64,000 nt of DNA. Source: Phymorhynchus buccinoides (lineage: Eukaryota > Mollusca > Gastropoda > Neogastropoda > Raphitomidae). This document shows positions 1 through 62,559 of the stretch, in pieces. Position numbers and translations under genes: made by a program. The stretch covers positions 29,340,854 through 29,404,853 of the forward strand of contig CM065695.1 in assembly GCA_017654935.2 (NCBI GenBank). The letters run 5' to 3'. The notes under the pieces are model-generated. The model saw only the letters and a program-made list of their open reading frames with translations. It did not search any database and had not been told where the DNA came from. Position 1 is the first letter of the stretch. The number at the start of each line of letters is the position of its first letter.

Positions 1-462
1 ACAATGTATTATGCCCGTATAATTCCCACACACAGCAAAGACCTATTCATGTTGCACAATGTATTATGCCCATATAATTCCCACAACAGAGACCTATTCA
101 TGTTGCACAATGTATTATGCCCATATAATTCCCAAAAGCAGAGACCTATTCATGTTGCACAATGTATTATGCCCATATAATTCCCACACAGAGACCTATT
201 CATGTTGCACAATGTATTATGCCCATATAATTCCCACACAGCAGACCTATTCATGTTGCACAATGTATTATGCCCGTATAATTCCCACACAGCAGAGACC
301 TATTCATGTTGCACAATGTATTATGCCCGTATAATTCCCACACACAGCAAAGACCTATTCATGTTGCACAATGTATTATGCCCATATAATTCCCACAACA
401 GAGACCTATTCATGTTGCACAATGTATTATGCCCATATAACTCGCACACACAGACCTACACA
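1..462. repeat. 51-58 bp minisatellite, open at left edge
   Basis: About eight tandem copies of a unit containing CACAATGTATTATGCCC and CCTATTCATGTTG lie head to tail from the window edge to about 460. Spacing varies between about 51 and 58 bp because the CA-rich linker differs in length. The array lies in the PIGN intron downstream of exon 12. Small frames through it are repeat translations and not genes. Confidence 0.9.
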
Positions 463-841
463 GCAGAGACCTGCAAAAGCAAAGTTTGTTTCTTCCTTTT
501 CGGGAGGGAAGCTCTGGAAACAGGAAGACTCGAGTTCTTGGAGAATCTAAGAGTATTTGGAAGATTTTGGGGACTGACAAATAGAGTGGCTGGCAAGTCC
601 TTCATACAAGATCCTGATAGTTGGAAACCCCCCACGTCGTAAGCGTCATAATCATCAAATTGTTGATGGAGGATGCTATATGCAAGAAGAAGAAGAAGGA
701 TGTGGAAAGGCAAGAACGCGTACAATGTTTGTCTGTTTCCAAACTGAATCTTCAGATGGCTCGTCAGTTCACCACAGTAAACAACAGTACTAGTGTTGAA
801 TCCAAAACAAACTGCAGTAAAGACCAAATAAGCAGACCTAC

Positions 842-21636
<20,795 letters not shown>

Positions 21637-21699
21637 CCTCCTTCCTATTCCTGATGCCTTCTACTCCTCTCACATTGCAAAATTAGCACTCTCGCATTA

Positions 21700-21880
21700 C
21701 GACTGACAAGTCTTATTGCAATATCACTTCGATGTGAACTTATCACTGCAGAGCTTGAATTTCTTTCTTTCGTTAAAGAGTTCCACCATTATGACTGATA
21801 AGATTAAGAGTCTTGTCGCAATATCCCTTCGATGTGAACTTATAGCTGCTAAAGAGTTCCATCACTATGACGTTTCAAAT
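21700..21880. repeat. Imperfect tandem duplication upstream of PIGN start
   Basis: Two copies, about 98 bp apart, contain CTTCGATGTGAACTTAT and AAAGAGTTCCA. They lie 65-245 bp upstream of the start codon, in the likely promoter or 5' UTR. No TATA box or transcription start can be assigned. Confidence 0.6.
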
Positions 21881-22289
21881 CACCAGATAGCAACACCTTT
21901 CAACTTAAATAACTGAGACTTTTGCAATCAAGGAAAATACAAATAAAAGTGTGGATTGATGATGGAGTAATATCACACTGCCTTGGCACCTGCGCATACA
22001 TCACCACATCAGTACATGTGTAAATTATATCACCAATTACAAAACCACTCTGGCCCCCCACCAAAAATTTTTTTTAAAATAAACCAACCACACAAAAATA
22101 TCTATTTTATAACGGAAATCCCTTCACACATGCATCACAACTTCAAATGAATTTTGAGATTAATGACTTCACTTGACTAATAAGCACTATGTTAGACATG
22201 AGTTAGACTTAAGAGGCATACGCATACTGTCAAACAAAGTTATGCTCATGTTCCAAGGCACATAAAATATCTTGGCATGCAAAATTGCA

Positions 22290-22660
22290 ATGCATGGAAA
22301 ATTGGGGTGGGGGGGTGGGGGGGGGGGTGTGGTGTGTGCAAGTGGGTGTAGGTCCCAAAACTTTAAACTAGAATTCCTGAAAACCCCAAGACCTGAAATG
22401 AAACTGAACTTCATAAAACACTTGTTGAGCGGGGTGGGGGGAGGGTGTGCGTGTGGAGGGGTGGCTGATGTCAAAACCTCAAAAGTCTAACCCAGAACAA
22501 TCACAACCAACCAAACTTGTTTGAGCGGACAGGGGGGGGGGGGGGGGGGCAATTGTTTTCAGAAGAAATTCAACACCTCCAACCCAGAATATTCACAATC
22601 AACAAAACTTGTGTTAAGCGATGGGGGGGGGGGGGGGGGAGACACTTTTTTATGTCAAAG
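22290..22660. repeat. G-run tandem block upstream of PIGN
   Basis: Three to four diverged units of about 95 bp each contain AAACTTGT...GAGCG followed by a long G run, at about 22308-22330, 22434-22442, 22532-22549 and 22623-22640. The plus strand could form G-quadruplexes. Confidence 0.7.
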
Positions 22661-22984
22661 ATCACACAAACTACGTCAACGAAACTTGCAATAACGATTT
22701 CCTAAACTAGTCTCTGATCCCAGAAATTTGTGCTTAAATTTTTTTCTGCAATTAATTCCCCAAGAACTTTCGCGACTTCAAAAACCGAAAGCCACAAGTT
22801 TCGGCACTCAAACAACTGGATTTCTTGTGCTAATGGCACTGCCGCAGCATAATAAGATTTAAAGCAGTCAGGATCGTAATACTAAAACCTAAGGGCAATG
22901 ATCTCATGAAGCCCAGTGGTAGTCTAACCAGCCTTCACTTAAAAAGTCGACTGATGGCGCATTGACAACCAGATCTGGGAGATA

Positions 22985-23161
22985 ATTATGTTTTGTTGTT
23001 GATGTCGTACCCTGTTTTTTTTAAAAAGACTACCTGGATCATCCCAACAGCCGAAACACTTGAACACTATGGTACAAATACACCAGCTAGGGATGAGAAC
23101 ATTACGTTTGTGACTGTTTTTAATTAACCCACCCACGTGGGTAGCCACACTCCGACTTGGG
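22985..23161 (-). mobile_element. SINE-like repeat with AAC-type tail, copy 1
   Basis: On the minus strand it starts AGTCGGAGTGTGGCTACC and ends with GGTACGACATCAACAACAAA. The same sequence occurs at 44312-44456 and 44545-44690. The simple-repeat tail suggests a retroposon. Confidence 0.65.
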
Positions 23162-23297
23162 ATGAAAATTATATATAACTATAAGTTTATGACTCAATGT
23201 AGTTTCCTCCTACATTGAGGCGGTGACTGGGTTTTAGGTACCTTTGGAGAATTACCCTGTGTATATATCTGAAAGTGGTACAGTGGTAGTGCCAGAT

Positions 23298-24052
23298 CAG
23301 GGTCGGACAGTAACGGCTGCCCGACTGCCCTGGGCAGGTAGTCGTAAGTGTCAGGCAGGTGGCGAACTCGACAACCTGCCCGCCGGGCAAGTGCAAGTGC
23401 TTAGAAAAAAAATCTCACCCAGTTTATTTCAGTCCGTTGTAAAAACCGCAAGTCAGGTTCTAGGCCTACAACGCAGGCTACATGAACAATGATAGGCCCT
23501 ACTATCACCACGCTCGCGAGTAGTTTGACTTGACGTCAGCATCACTTCCGCAAAATCGGATAGTTGTATCAAGCAACGTCTTGCTCGATACAAAATGGCT
23601 ATTTGTATCGAGCAACGTCTTGCTAAGTTGCTCTATAGTCTATACAAATGGCTATCCGATTTAAAGAAAATTCATTATCCAATCAGAATGAAGCATACTT
23701 AGCCAGTCAATTGCAGACAGCCTTTGGCAAAATGGTAGATATTATGACATGTGCTTTGGGTTCCGACAAGAAGAAATCAAAACGTTTTTGCAAGTTAAAC
23801 GTTTTATTTCTGCACTGCAGATTCTAACAATGTCAAGATAACATTTTGCTTATCATGGGTGGAAAAAAAAATTATGTCATTCCCGAGGAGCTGTGTGACA
23901 GGATGGCCAATCATGAAGACTCTTTCTACTAGCTTTTTCACTCATGGCACATTCATTTATCGGGCAGGTGGCTAAAACTGGGGGGCAGGTAAAAAATTTG
24001 TCTACCTGCCCCCAGGGCAGGTTGCAAAAAAAGTTACTGTCCTACCCTGCAG
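23298..24052. mobile_element. hAT-like non-autonomous element with CAGGGTCGGACAGTAAC ends
   Basis: The ends CAGGGTCGGACAGTAAC and GTTACTGTCCTACCCTG lie about 755 bp apart, with repeated GGGCAGGT motifs near both. The interior holds a fragment of the 3620-type repeat at about 23880-23960. No transposase domain was found. Confidence 0.7.
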
Positions 24053-24231
24053 ATGCAAGCTTGAGTTCTGCTTTTACAACCTAGAAGTTGTAAGGCCTAG
24101 TTTTTAACAAAGTTAAAGTTGCCTCTCTTTCTGCAGTTCATCAAGCTTGGCAACTTCAAGGTGTGTATGTTGTATGTTGTCCGGCTAGAACGTATCTTTC
24201 ATTAAAACTAACAACCAAGCCACTCTTCTTT

Positions 24232-24360
24232 ATGCATGGGTGCAACTCGCCCAAATGAAAAAAAACCTGAAAAGGCAAGGGGTCCAGGGGCCACCCAGGC
24301 CCTGGTGGGGTACCGTACAGGAGCAGAGCCCCATTAGGGGATTCAGTATGACCCCCCGAG
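24232..24360. repeat. Left-end fragment of GGGTGCAAC repeat
   Basis: GCATGGGTGCAACTCGCCCAAATG-type sequence, as at 5690 and 8752, is followed by GC-rich CCAGGGGCCACCCAGGCC. The right end is not identified. Confidence 0.5.
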
Positions 24361-24738
24361 GCAGAATCAAACTTACAATTATGAAGGCATTTTTAATGGT
24401 TCTCATGCATTTTCAAGATGAAATTATTTTAATTGAAAACACAATTTATATAAATTAAATGTTTATTACTAATGATACTAATACTGTAATAGTATTAGTA
24501 AGTATTTGAAAAATAGACAAAAGTGCAAGTGACGAAAGTGCAAGTGACAAAAGAGGCAGCTTTCAGCAGACTGCTTTCAGACAACCAATCAAATTGAATT
24601 TGATGTATGGTCATTGGGGTTAGGGCCTAACAGAGCCGCGTTTCCAATCGGCTGAAAATTCAACAATGTTCAAATGCTGATCTATTCTAACAGAAACTCA
24701 GTCGCCATTTTATTTAGCAATTGTAGATGCTTGGGAGG

Positions 24739-24857
24739 CCGTTACGTACTAAAATTCGACTATTTATCCAGATCCAGTTAGCAATGGAAAAAAACATCGT
24801 TACGTACTAAAATTCGACTATTTATACAGATCCAGTTAGCAATGGAAAAAAACATCA
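24739..24857. repeat. 58-bp direct tandem duplication
   Basis: Two near-identical copies of a unit starting CGTTACGTACTAAAATTCGA are placed head to tail at 24740 and 24798. Confidence 0.88.
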
Positions 24858-24859
24858 AG

Positions 24860-26000
24860 ACAAAATGGCCGCTTGCTGTTATCGCCACCCAATGAAATTG
24901 CAATTAGCTGGTGTGAGTCCTGCAGCTTTCTGTAACCATGGACCCTAGATACGTAGACTCACAGTGAAAGCTATCTGCGCAGTATCGACGCGAATTTTTT
25001 TTATTTCAAGTTATGTCTTAACTCACTGGACACTGCTACTCCTAGTCCTATCCCTTTCTCCAGGTCGGGATATGGTTAGGATAGAACGCCCAGGAAACTG
25101 GAAAGGGATACCGGATAGGCAAGGATTATTCTTAGCACCGGTCATCGAGTGATGAGTGATAACATTTTGAAATGACCGTCACCTATTGTTTTTGCAGGCA
25201 AGAGGTCATGTGATTTATTATGTTTACTTCATCAGTTCATGTCTGTTGTGTTAGCAACTTTATGGATAAAACAAAAAGAAAACCCCTTTCTCATGTCATT
25301 CTTTGAACATGTATGCGATCTGTGAAACTAATGTTATGTGAATGATCGCAACAGTGTCCTACTCCTAGCAAATAGTTTTTGTTGCACTCAAGTTGTATTC
25401 CTTTTTTTTAGTTTTTTTTATTATGACATCATTTTACGAAAAAATTACCTATTAACTTAATAGGTCAAATGGCCTGTGACAAGATTGATCCCTGGAAGTG
25501 GATTTAGGGTTAGGATTAGGGTTGGATTACTTGAGAATTTAAAAAGTCAAGACAAAAATGGCCTCGCCCAATGTAGGAACGACTGAATTAGGTCAAACTG
25601 TAGCGATTTTTCTCGTTGAAAATCCCGAGCCCCGATTTGGGGGGGAAAAAAAAATGTGCGAAACGGCCACTTCCTTTGCTTGTTTTTATTGATGGCTAGT
25701 CTTGGCACTGGACCATCCGAGTTTCTTTCTTTCGGGAAGCAGACACCTACTCGGTCATTCGGGAACGATCTTTTTTTTACGCGAAGCCGGCCGATCGCGA
25801 GAGACAATCGATCCAATTTTTGGGTCCAATTCATTCGTTTATCATTTCTGAACGGTAATTACATAATTTTTTAAAACAAATCCTTAGTTACATTTAATTA
25901 TTTTTCTACAAGTACACCCAATTTGGTGCATCTAGAATAAATCTTAGTTCTGCTCAAGGTCTCCACAAGTCGGGATGTGTTACGTCGAAGCCTGTCCGAC
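24860..26000. other. Intergenic stretch without assigned features
   Basis: Between the duplication and the assembly gap I see no gene. Short frames near 24964-25152 and 25656-25874 have no recognisable domain. A telomere-like TTAGGGTTAGGATTAGGG occurs at about 25505-25525. Confidence 0.45.
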
Positions 26001-26500
26001 NNNNNNNNNNNNNNNNNNNNNNNNNNNNNNNNNNNNNNNNNNNNNNNNNNNNNNNNNNNNNNNNNNNNNNNNNNNNNNNNNNNNNNNNNNNNNNNNNNNN
26101 NNNNNNNNNNNNNNNNNNNNNNNNNNNNNNNNNNNNNNNNNNNNNNNNNNNNNNNNNNNNNNNNNNNNNNNNNNNNNNNNNNNNNNNNNNNNNNNNNNNN
26201 NNNNNNNNNNNNNNNNNNNNNNNNNNNNNNNNNNNNNNNNNNNNNNNNNNNNNNNNNNNNNNNNNNNNNNNNNNNNNNNNNNNNNNNNNNNNNNNNNNNN
26301 NNNNNNNNNNNNNNNNNNNNNNNNNNNNNNNNNNNNNNNNNNNNNNNNNNNNNNNNNNNNNNNNNNNNNNNNNNNNNNNNNNNNNNNNNNNNNNNNNNNN
26401 NNNNNNNNNNNNNNNNNNNNNNNNNNNNNNNNNNNNNNNNNNNNNNNNNNNNNNNNNNNNNNNNNNNNNNNNNNNNNNNNNNNNNNNNNNNNNNNNNNNN
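26001..26500. other. Assembly gap (500 N)
   Basis: Exactly 500 ambiguous bases, a placeholder of unknown true length. Frames reported across it are meaningless. Confidence 0.99.
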
Positions 26501-27490
26501 ACGTTGCTTCAGTGCAGAGTTATATATAACTGTCATCTAGAGGGACATGAAACAGGAACAGAGCGAGAGAGAGAGAAAGGTACAACCTCAAATAAAATAA
26601 TTTAACACTTGATAGAAAGAGGGATATGCAATGCACACAGAATACAGAGACACTGAATAGAACAAGACGTAATTCGAATATACAGGTATCAAACCAAGAT
26701 AAATTGAGAAGAAAAAGGGCTTAATATAGGACATAATTGGGAAAGACGCACAGATTTCCAAGTTGACTTGATCTCTGACAAAAGGAAGCTTAATCAAAGG
26801 GACATCATTAAAATATACAAAGATCTTGATAATGGAGATAATTTCTCAATGATGTAAAACCTAACCGAACGGACACACATGTCTAGTCGTACCAAGGGGT
26901 ACACCCGAATGGACACTGACAAAGGCATACAATCTGAATAGCATGATTAGAATAAAAACACAGAGATTACCTGATGATTCATCAAAACACACGATTACTG
27001 AGAAGGGTTCAAAGGACCTCAACAGGACAAGAGATTCAAACAGAAATAGCCTTTAGGCTTGAATCGGAACACGGGACATCTAATGGCCACCATAACAACA
27101 GTGTATTATTGAATGCATCACAGGAACAGAGACGACACAGATCGGACCACTGGGTGGAGACATTGAAAAAATGCAAAAGCAGTCGTGCGCGTACGAAGTA
27201 TTGTTTGTCCACACATCTTCATTTGTTCCTAATGAATAGCGTACACTTTAAACGCTTACAAACCTGCAACATGCGGTATCAAGAACAAACACACGCACCA
27301 CACAAACAAACAAAATGTCTGCAATCGCACGCAACATACAAACAACAGAAATATTGCACTGACGAGGGAACTGATAGGCGATGACATCACTCAGAAGAAC
27401 AGTGACAAAGCATAATTTCCAAGAGCAATGCATCCCTATCATTATTTGATGACCTCCAGCACCTTGACATCTTTCATTTTGTATCGCTAG
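26501..27490. other. Intergenic or distal CMIP 3' flank, no assigned feature
   Basis: The sequence is A-rich on the plus strand and has few repeats. I see no convincing coding segment on either strand. Confidence 0.45.
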
Positions 27491-27496
27491 TCCCCA

Positions 27497-27649
27497 GGGA
27501 CGGTATTCATGTCGAGATAGCATGAGACTTAGCATGATGCTAACTTAGAAGCTCTTCCAAAAGTCCTATTAAATCCTATAGGACATTGGAAGAGCTTCTA
27601 AGTTAGCATCATGCTAAGTCTCATGCTATCTCAACGTGAATACAGGCCC
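27497..27649. mobile_element. Near-perfect hairpin MITE, copy 2
   Basis: The same 150-bp palindrome as at 14801-14952, with arms carrying AGCATGAGACTTAGCATGAT and a central CCTATTAAATCCTATAGGA. The left tip is slightly diverged. Confidence 0.85.
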
Positions 27650-27650
27650 T

Positions 27651-29884
27651 GATGCGCGAAGGCGTGGTAGGGACTATAAACTCCCAGAAGAACCTTGACA
27701 TTCCCCCACCCCCCACCCCTACTCTCGGACAAACAATAGGACTATACAGCATTTTGGATAACTGGCGTTTTCGGGCCACTTTAGGCCCATGTCACTTTTA
27801 AACAAATTCTAACACGCCAACAATAAACGATTCCCAATATTCCAACCAAAAAACTCCTATGCTCACATCACAACCAATAAGATCTCAAACGTTCTAAACA
27901 ATGCAACAATTTTTCAAACCCACCAATCGAGTAAAACGGAGGGGAAATGATCAAAGAAAACCTATACGCTTTTAGCTCACAAAAATTATACGCTTTTAGC
28001 AAAAAATAATGTACGCCTTTAGCAAAAACAAAAGACAATACAGTAACGCTTCCTCGTGACAACCCAAGCTATATTTTGTATGTTTTAGCAATGAACTCCC
28101 CATAAAAAAAGCCCATCAACATTTTCCTGATCAAGGATCACAGCATAATGTCCAAACCCATGTTTTCCCCCTGTGGCCACAAGCAGTGCTCAGCTCAAAC
28201 AATGAACTAACGACTGTGCCTCACTTGACATGCAAAGCTGCAGATGCTAAAGCTGAAGGCAGCCGAGTTTGCGTCCAATTCTTTTGGTCGAAACGTCAAA
28301 GAACAGGTCTGAGCTCCTGTGCTGCGTTCAAGTTTGTTGACTGATGAACCCTCCACCTTTTCGTTTTTCAAACACGCACACAGACAGACAGACACACACA
28401 CACACAGACACACACACAAACACAGACAGACAGACACACACAGACACATACACACTGTGCACCCGAAACGATCCACAGACCCAAAGTTTGTTGACCGCGT
28501 TTTCAGTCCTATTCTTTTTGAAAGATACCATCAGCGTTTGGAAAAACCGAACAGTAACCAAAGTTTCTCGACAGATATGATTTAAGCTTAGTGTGGGAAC
28601 AGAACATTAACAGTGCAGTCGACGAAACTGGAAGTTTGACGATCATGGCGATTTTTTTTTTTACTGCATTGTCAGTCTCCATTAACCAGTGGCTCCATCA
28701 TTATGACAACAGCACACAGACACACACACATATATACAAGTAATTAACATTACTACATAAAACATGAATATGGCCCTCGCTTACCCTGTAACGCTGGTCA
28801 GGAAGCGATGATGAGATGCGCATTCAGTTCACGCACCATGAAGAAGATGAAAAGGGAGGGTGCTGACAGGGTTGTTTTTTAACGCACATAATCACACCAT
28901 AACCCAGGCATTATTACCAGTCTCTGCTCACATCACAATGTGCATGAAAACAATGCGCAACACTCAGGGTCCTTGAACATGCGTACACTGAATGAGCTGT
29001 CTTCCCTTCAAACAGTGGTTGATAGTGGAGGGGGGGGGGGGCAGGACAGAAAAAGTATATCTGAATAACCCCCAAAAGTGCAGAGACAACCAGTCAAGTG
29101 CAAGAGTCAATAATGCCAGGTTTTGGGACAGGCAGTTACATACACAGTATGCACGATGAAGAAAACCACATCTTACACACTACACAGAGAGAGGAAAGGG
29201 ATACACGTTCTGTACAGGAAGAGGGTTGAGGTCTTACATCCCATCAACAATGAAAAAAATGAACCATACATACGCATAACAAGGAATCTGACTCGCACGA
29301 CGGATTAAGAGACGGGAGTACAATAAAACGACGGGATTAGGGTGAGGGCTGGAAAAGACGAGAGAGGAAGAGGGCGATAACCAAGCTGTGGCTGCTGTTT
29401 TTCAATATCCACTGCCATATCACATTGGTCAGCTATTATACAGGACAATCACAACAAAAGCAGTGGGTCCCCTAGTCCATCCCCCCAACCCTTCCAGGAA
29501 ACCCCAGGGCTATCAAGGAGACAACATCCATACGCAGAATACCGTCAAAGAAATGTACACACAAGTGCCCCCGATAATGATGCAGTTTAAAAAAACAAAT
29601 TCTGCACTACAACGTCAAATCCTATGTCAACGTAAAACAACAACAGCAAGAAAGGTGCGCAGAAGTGTTTGGCAGGATGTTTCTTGTTCCGACAGACTGT
29701 GGTCTGCACAGACACACAAAAAGAAGAAAACTCTACCCACCCACCCCCCACACCATACTCTTCCCTTATCCCCACATAAGGACGACACAGACAAGGACAC
29801 AGTGACAGATAGGATGATTCGGGTGGTATACATTCCCTTCACAGAAATAACAAATAACCTGTATGACCCAGCCAGCACACACAG

Positions 29885-29923
<39 letters not shown>

Positions 29924-29970
29924 GACACAAGCGAAGAAAGTGGACTGGACACAGTCTAAGTGCTGGTAGT
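27651..29970. other. CMIP 3' flank, low-repeat stretch
   Basis: No coding exon was recognised. It contains (CAGA)n/(CA)n at 28376-28450, a G run at about 29031-29041 and (CA)n at 29890-29920. It may be distal 3' UTR or intergenic sequence. Confidence 0.4.
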
Positions 29971-29973
29971 AAG

Positions 29974-30332
29974 TACCGTATTTTACGGACTGCAAGGCGA
30001 TACTTTTATTCCTAGACTGAGACCCCTGCACTTTGTAATGTGACTGCTAATATAGGTAAGAAACTATAATAACAAAATCTGTATTTTGTGTAAAAATTTG
30101 GGGGGGTGCGCCTTATAATCAGGTGCGCCTTGTAGTCCGTAAAATACGGTAAGTAACGCAGTACCGTACTTTTCGGACTATAAGGCGCACTTTTGTAAAA
30201 GGCGCACCCCCCAAATTTTACCCAAATTTCAGATTTTGTTATATTTTCTTACTATTTCATGAGTCACATTATAAGGCGCAGGGGTCTGAGTCTTGGAAAA
30301 AAGAATCGCCTTGCAGTCCGTAAAATACGGTA
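29974..30332. mobile_element. Two TA-flanked palindromic MITEs side by side
   Basis: Copies at 29974-30151 and 30162-30332 have ends TACCGTATTTTACGGACT and AGTCCGTAAAATACGGTA. Both carry GCGCCTTATAAT-like or complementary motifs and are separated by 10 bp. They lie 270-630 nt downstream of the CMIP stop codon in transcript direction. Confidence 0.83.
30005..30010 (-). promoter_or_regulatory. Candidate CMIP polyadenylation signal (AATAAA)
   Basis: This is the first AATAAA on the minus strand that I can find downstream of the CMIP stop codon, about 600 nt away. It lies inside the distal MITE, so the element may supply the signal. Use of the site is inferred only. Confidence 0.35.
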
Positions 30333-30428
30333 CCCTCTGCTGGCAGAACGCAGAAGCAGACAGTAGGATAGGGAGAGGCCCGTCCCAGTGAAGAACGAGC
30401 GGCCGGAGGGGATGGATGATAGGACAGA

Positions 30429-30429
<1 letters not shown>

Positions 30430-30463
<34 letters not shown>
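30430..30463. repeat. (CT)n microsatellite in the CMIP 3' UTR region
   Basis: About 17 CT dinucleotides lie 140-175 nt downstream of the CMIP stop codon, reading as (AG)n in the transcript. Confidence 0.9.
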
Positions 30464-30466
<3 letters not shown>

Positions 30467-30604
30467 AGGCACGTTGAAGGCTGGAGTGGTGAGACCCTGG
30501 CTCCCATAGGGGGCGTAGCGTGGAGTGTGACACCGTCATGAGCTGGTTTTGTCACGTCCCCTGGCTGGGAGGGAGGGGGGGCGGCAGTGGCAGCGCCCTG
30601 TCTA

Positions 30605-60389
<29,785 letters not shown>

Positions 60390-60793
60390 CTGGAAGACAG
60401 AATGGAGGAAGGAATCGTTTATTTAACGCGTGTTCACTTTATACAGTGGCATTACACGAACGCTGGAAGACAGAAAGTGAGAGTGTGTGTGTGTGTTTTT
60501 TCAACAGCCCATCATATGAATGATCCTCTTTCGCATGCATGTTCTTATACAAATGTATTCAAAGACGTGTCCATAACCATCAATAATAGTAATGACCTGC
60601 TCTTGTTTTTTATTGTTGTTGTTTTTCGTTGTTTTTTATCATTGTTGTTTTTTGATGTGGCATATGGTACTCAAGAAAAGGACGCATCTGGATCTAATCA
60701 CCAACGAAATGCTGTGGCAATTCGGAAAAAAGCAAGCTTAATGCTAAAAAATAAAATAAAAAGTTATCAACAAACACACATACTGTAATACAG

Positions 60794-61009
60794 CAGACCT
60801 GTTTACCCCCTATACAAGTCTCGAGTAGTCTTGACAACTGAAATGAGTAGTTTCAGTGCAAAATGTGTAGTTTTATTCATTAAACCATCAATGTTCACTG
60901 AAATTGAGTAGTAATCAAGAATTAAAGAGCATTATTTTCAGTTCTGAAGAGTAGTAGAGATCCAAATTGAGTAGAATACTACTCGAAAAGAGTAGACTAA
61001 ACAGGTCTG
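60794..61009. mobile_element. MITE with CAGACCTGTTTAC ends, copy 5
   Basis: A full copy from CAGACCTGTTTACCCCCTAT to CTAAACAGGTCTG. Confidence 0.84.
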
Positions 61010-61099
61010 CGATACACATGCACAAACCAAACGTCTTATAAAAATGAGAACATAAAAGGCAGGCATGCATATTCAAAGGCATGCACAGTGGTGTTAATG

Positions 61100-61365
<266 letters not shown>

Positions 61366-61801
61366 TTCCTTTGTAAATAAAACCCAGAACAAACAGATAT
61401 GGAGAAAATAAGAACAAAATCTAGACATAGCAAGCGCATGCAAATTGTACAGCAAAACAAAGAGGGATTCATTTACCGGGCAGTTGTTTTGGGGGGGGGT
61501 TTCTCCAACCAAAATAAATCACTGACACGAGTACAAACAAAATAGGCGCAGAGAAAGAAATATGAGAGAGGGACGAGATGGAACGATGGAAGAGGGGTGG
61601 GGGGTGGGGATAACGATTAAGAAACATACTTATTGAGCATAAAGTCAGATGGAATGATTACAAGTTAACCTCACACCCATGCAGAATGAAACCATGTCGT
61701 CAGCAAATCACTCCAAACCTCAATCTCAAAAACATAGATTTGTTTTTATATATCCCCTAAACTTGAATTTCATATTCCCTCTATCTTTACCTAGATCTTT
61801 A

Positions 61802-62024
61802 TTAACCCACACCACAATGAATTTAACACCCATGTCACCAACAGGCCTCAAACCAGGGTATGTTATCCAAAGAGCCTAGTTTCATAATTTTGGGAGGTAA
61901 GGGTATGCCTTACTTTATGCATGCCATAGAGGAATCCCCAATATTGCAGACAATTTTTTTTCTCTACCCAGGTAAGTTTAACGGACTATTTTTGCTGAAA
62001 AAAGGCTGGCGGCGAAAGGGTTAA
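61802..62024. mobile_element. TTAA-type MITE, first family, degraded left end
   Basis: The right end GGCTGGCGGCGAAAGGGTTAA is intact. The left end starts TTAACCCACACC and lacks the usual inner motif. Confidence 0.75.
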
Positions 62025-62042
62025 TGCAAAACTCCATTTCGT

Positions 62043-62503
62043 AAAGGGCGTCGCACACTAGCATCAGGCGTCAATTGTTTCTCAGAGCAACGCCTTGACG
62101 CGCTGACGCCTGCATCACAGCACACATTGTAGCGAGGCAGTGGTGTTCTCACACACGACTCTTGTCGCTTCGCCTCTTGTCGCTCGAACTTCCTTATTTG
62201 GAAAGCAAGGAAAGATTACTCTAGCGTCAAACCTCCTCTTAGAAACAACAGTATTTTTTTTCTTCAATCTGAGTTATGGTCCTTCCGTCCGTTGTGATTG
62301 GCTAGTTTCATGATCTCTGCGATCTTGAGCATCAAAATTAGAGCCGCATCTATTCTCGAGCAACACAAAATCGCGCAGCTACGCATCAAAAAATCCTGCC
62401 GTGCCGCGAATCTCTCACACGCAAGCGGCGCATCAAACTGCGCCTTGCAGCAAAAAATCGCCGCGATCTCGAGATCTTGACGCTAGTGTGCGAAGCCCTT
62501 AAA
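62043..62503. mobile_element. MITE with AAGGGCGTCGCACACTAGC ends
   Basis: The ends AAAGGGCGTCGCACACTAGC and GCTAGTGTGCGAAGCCCTT are inverted about 460 bp apart. The interior contains GACGCC-rich sequence and no transposase. There is a single copy in this window. Confidence 0.75.
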
Positions 62504-62559
62504 CTCCTATTGTTGTTCTTCCTTCAAGGGAAAGAAACGTACGCTTGCAGCGTGCGAAA

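Noticed and set aside
456..827. A 123-codon minus-strand frame and overlapping plus-strand frames
   Set aside because: No recognisable domain, and no splice sites that fit PIGN phase. The real PIGN exon nearby is 842-897 in another frame.
25898..26540. Open frames of 180-210 codons
   Set aside because: They consist almost entirely of the 500-N assembly gap.
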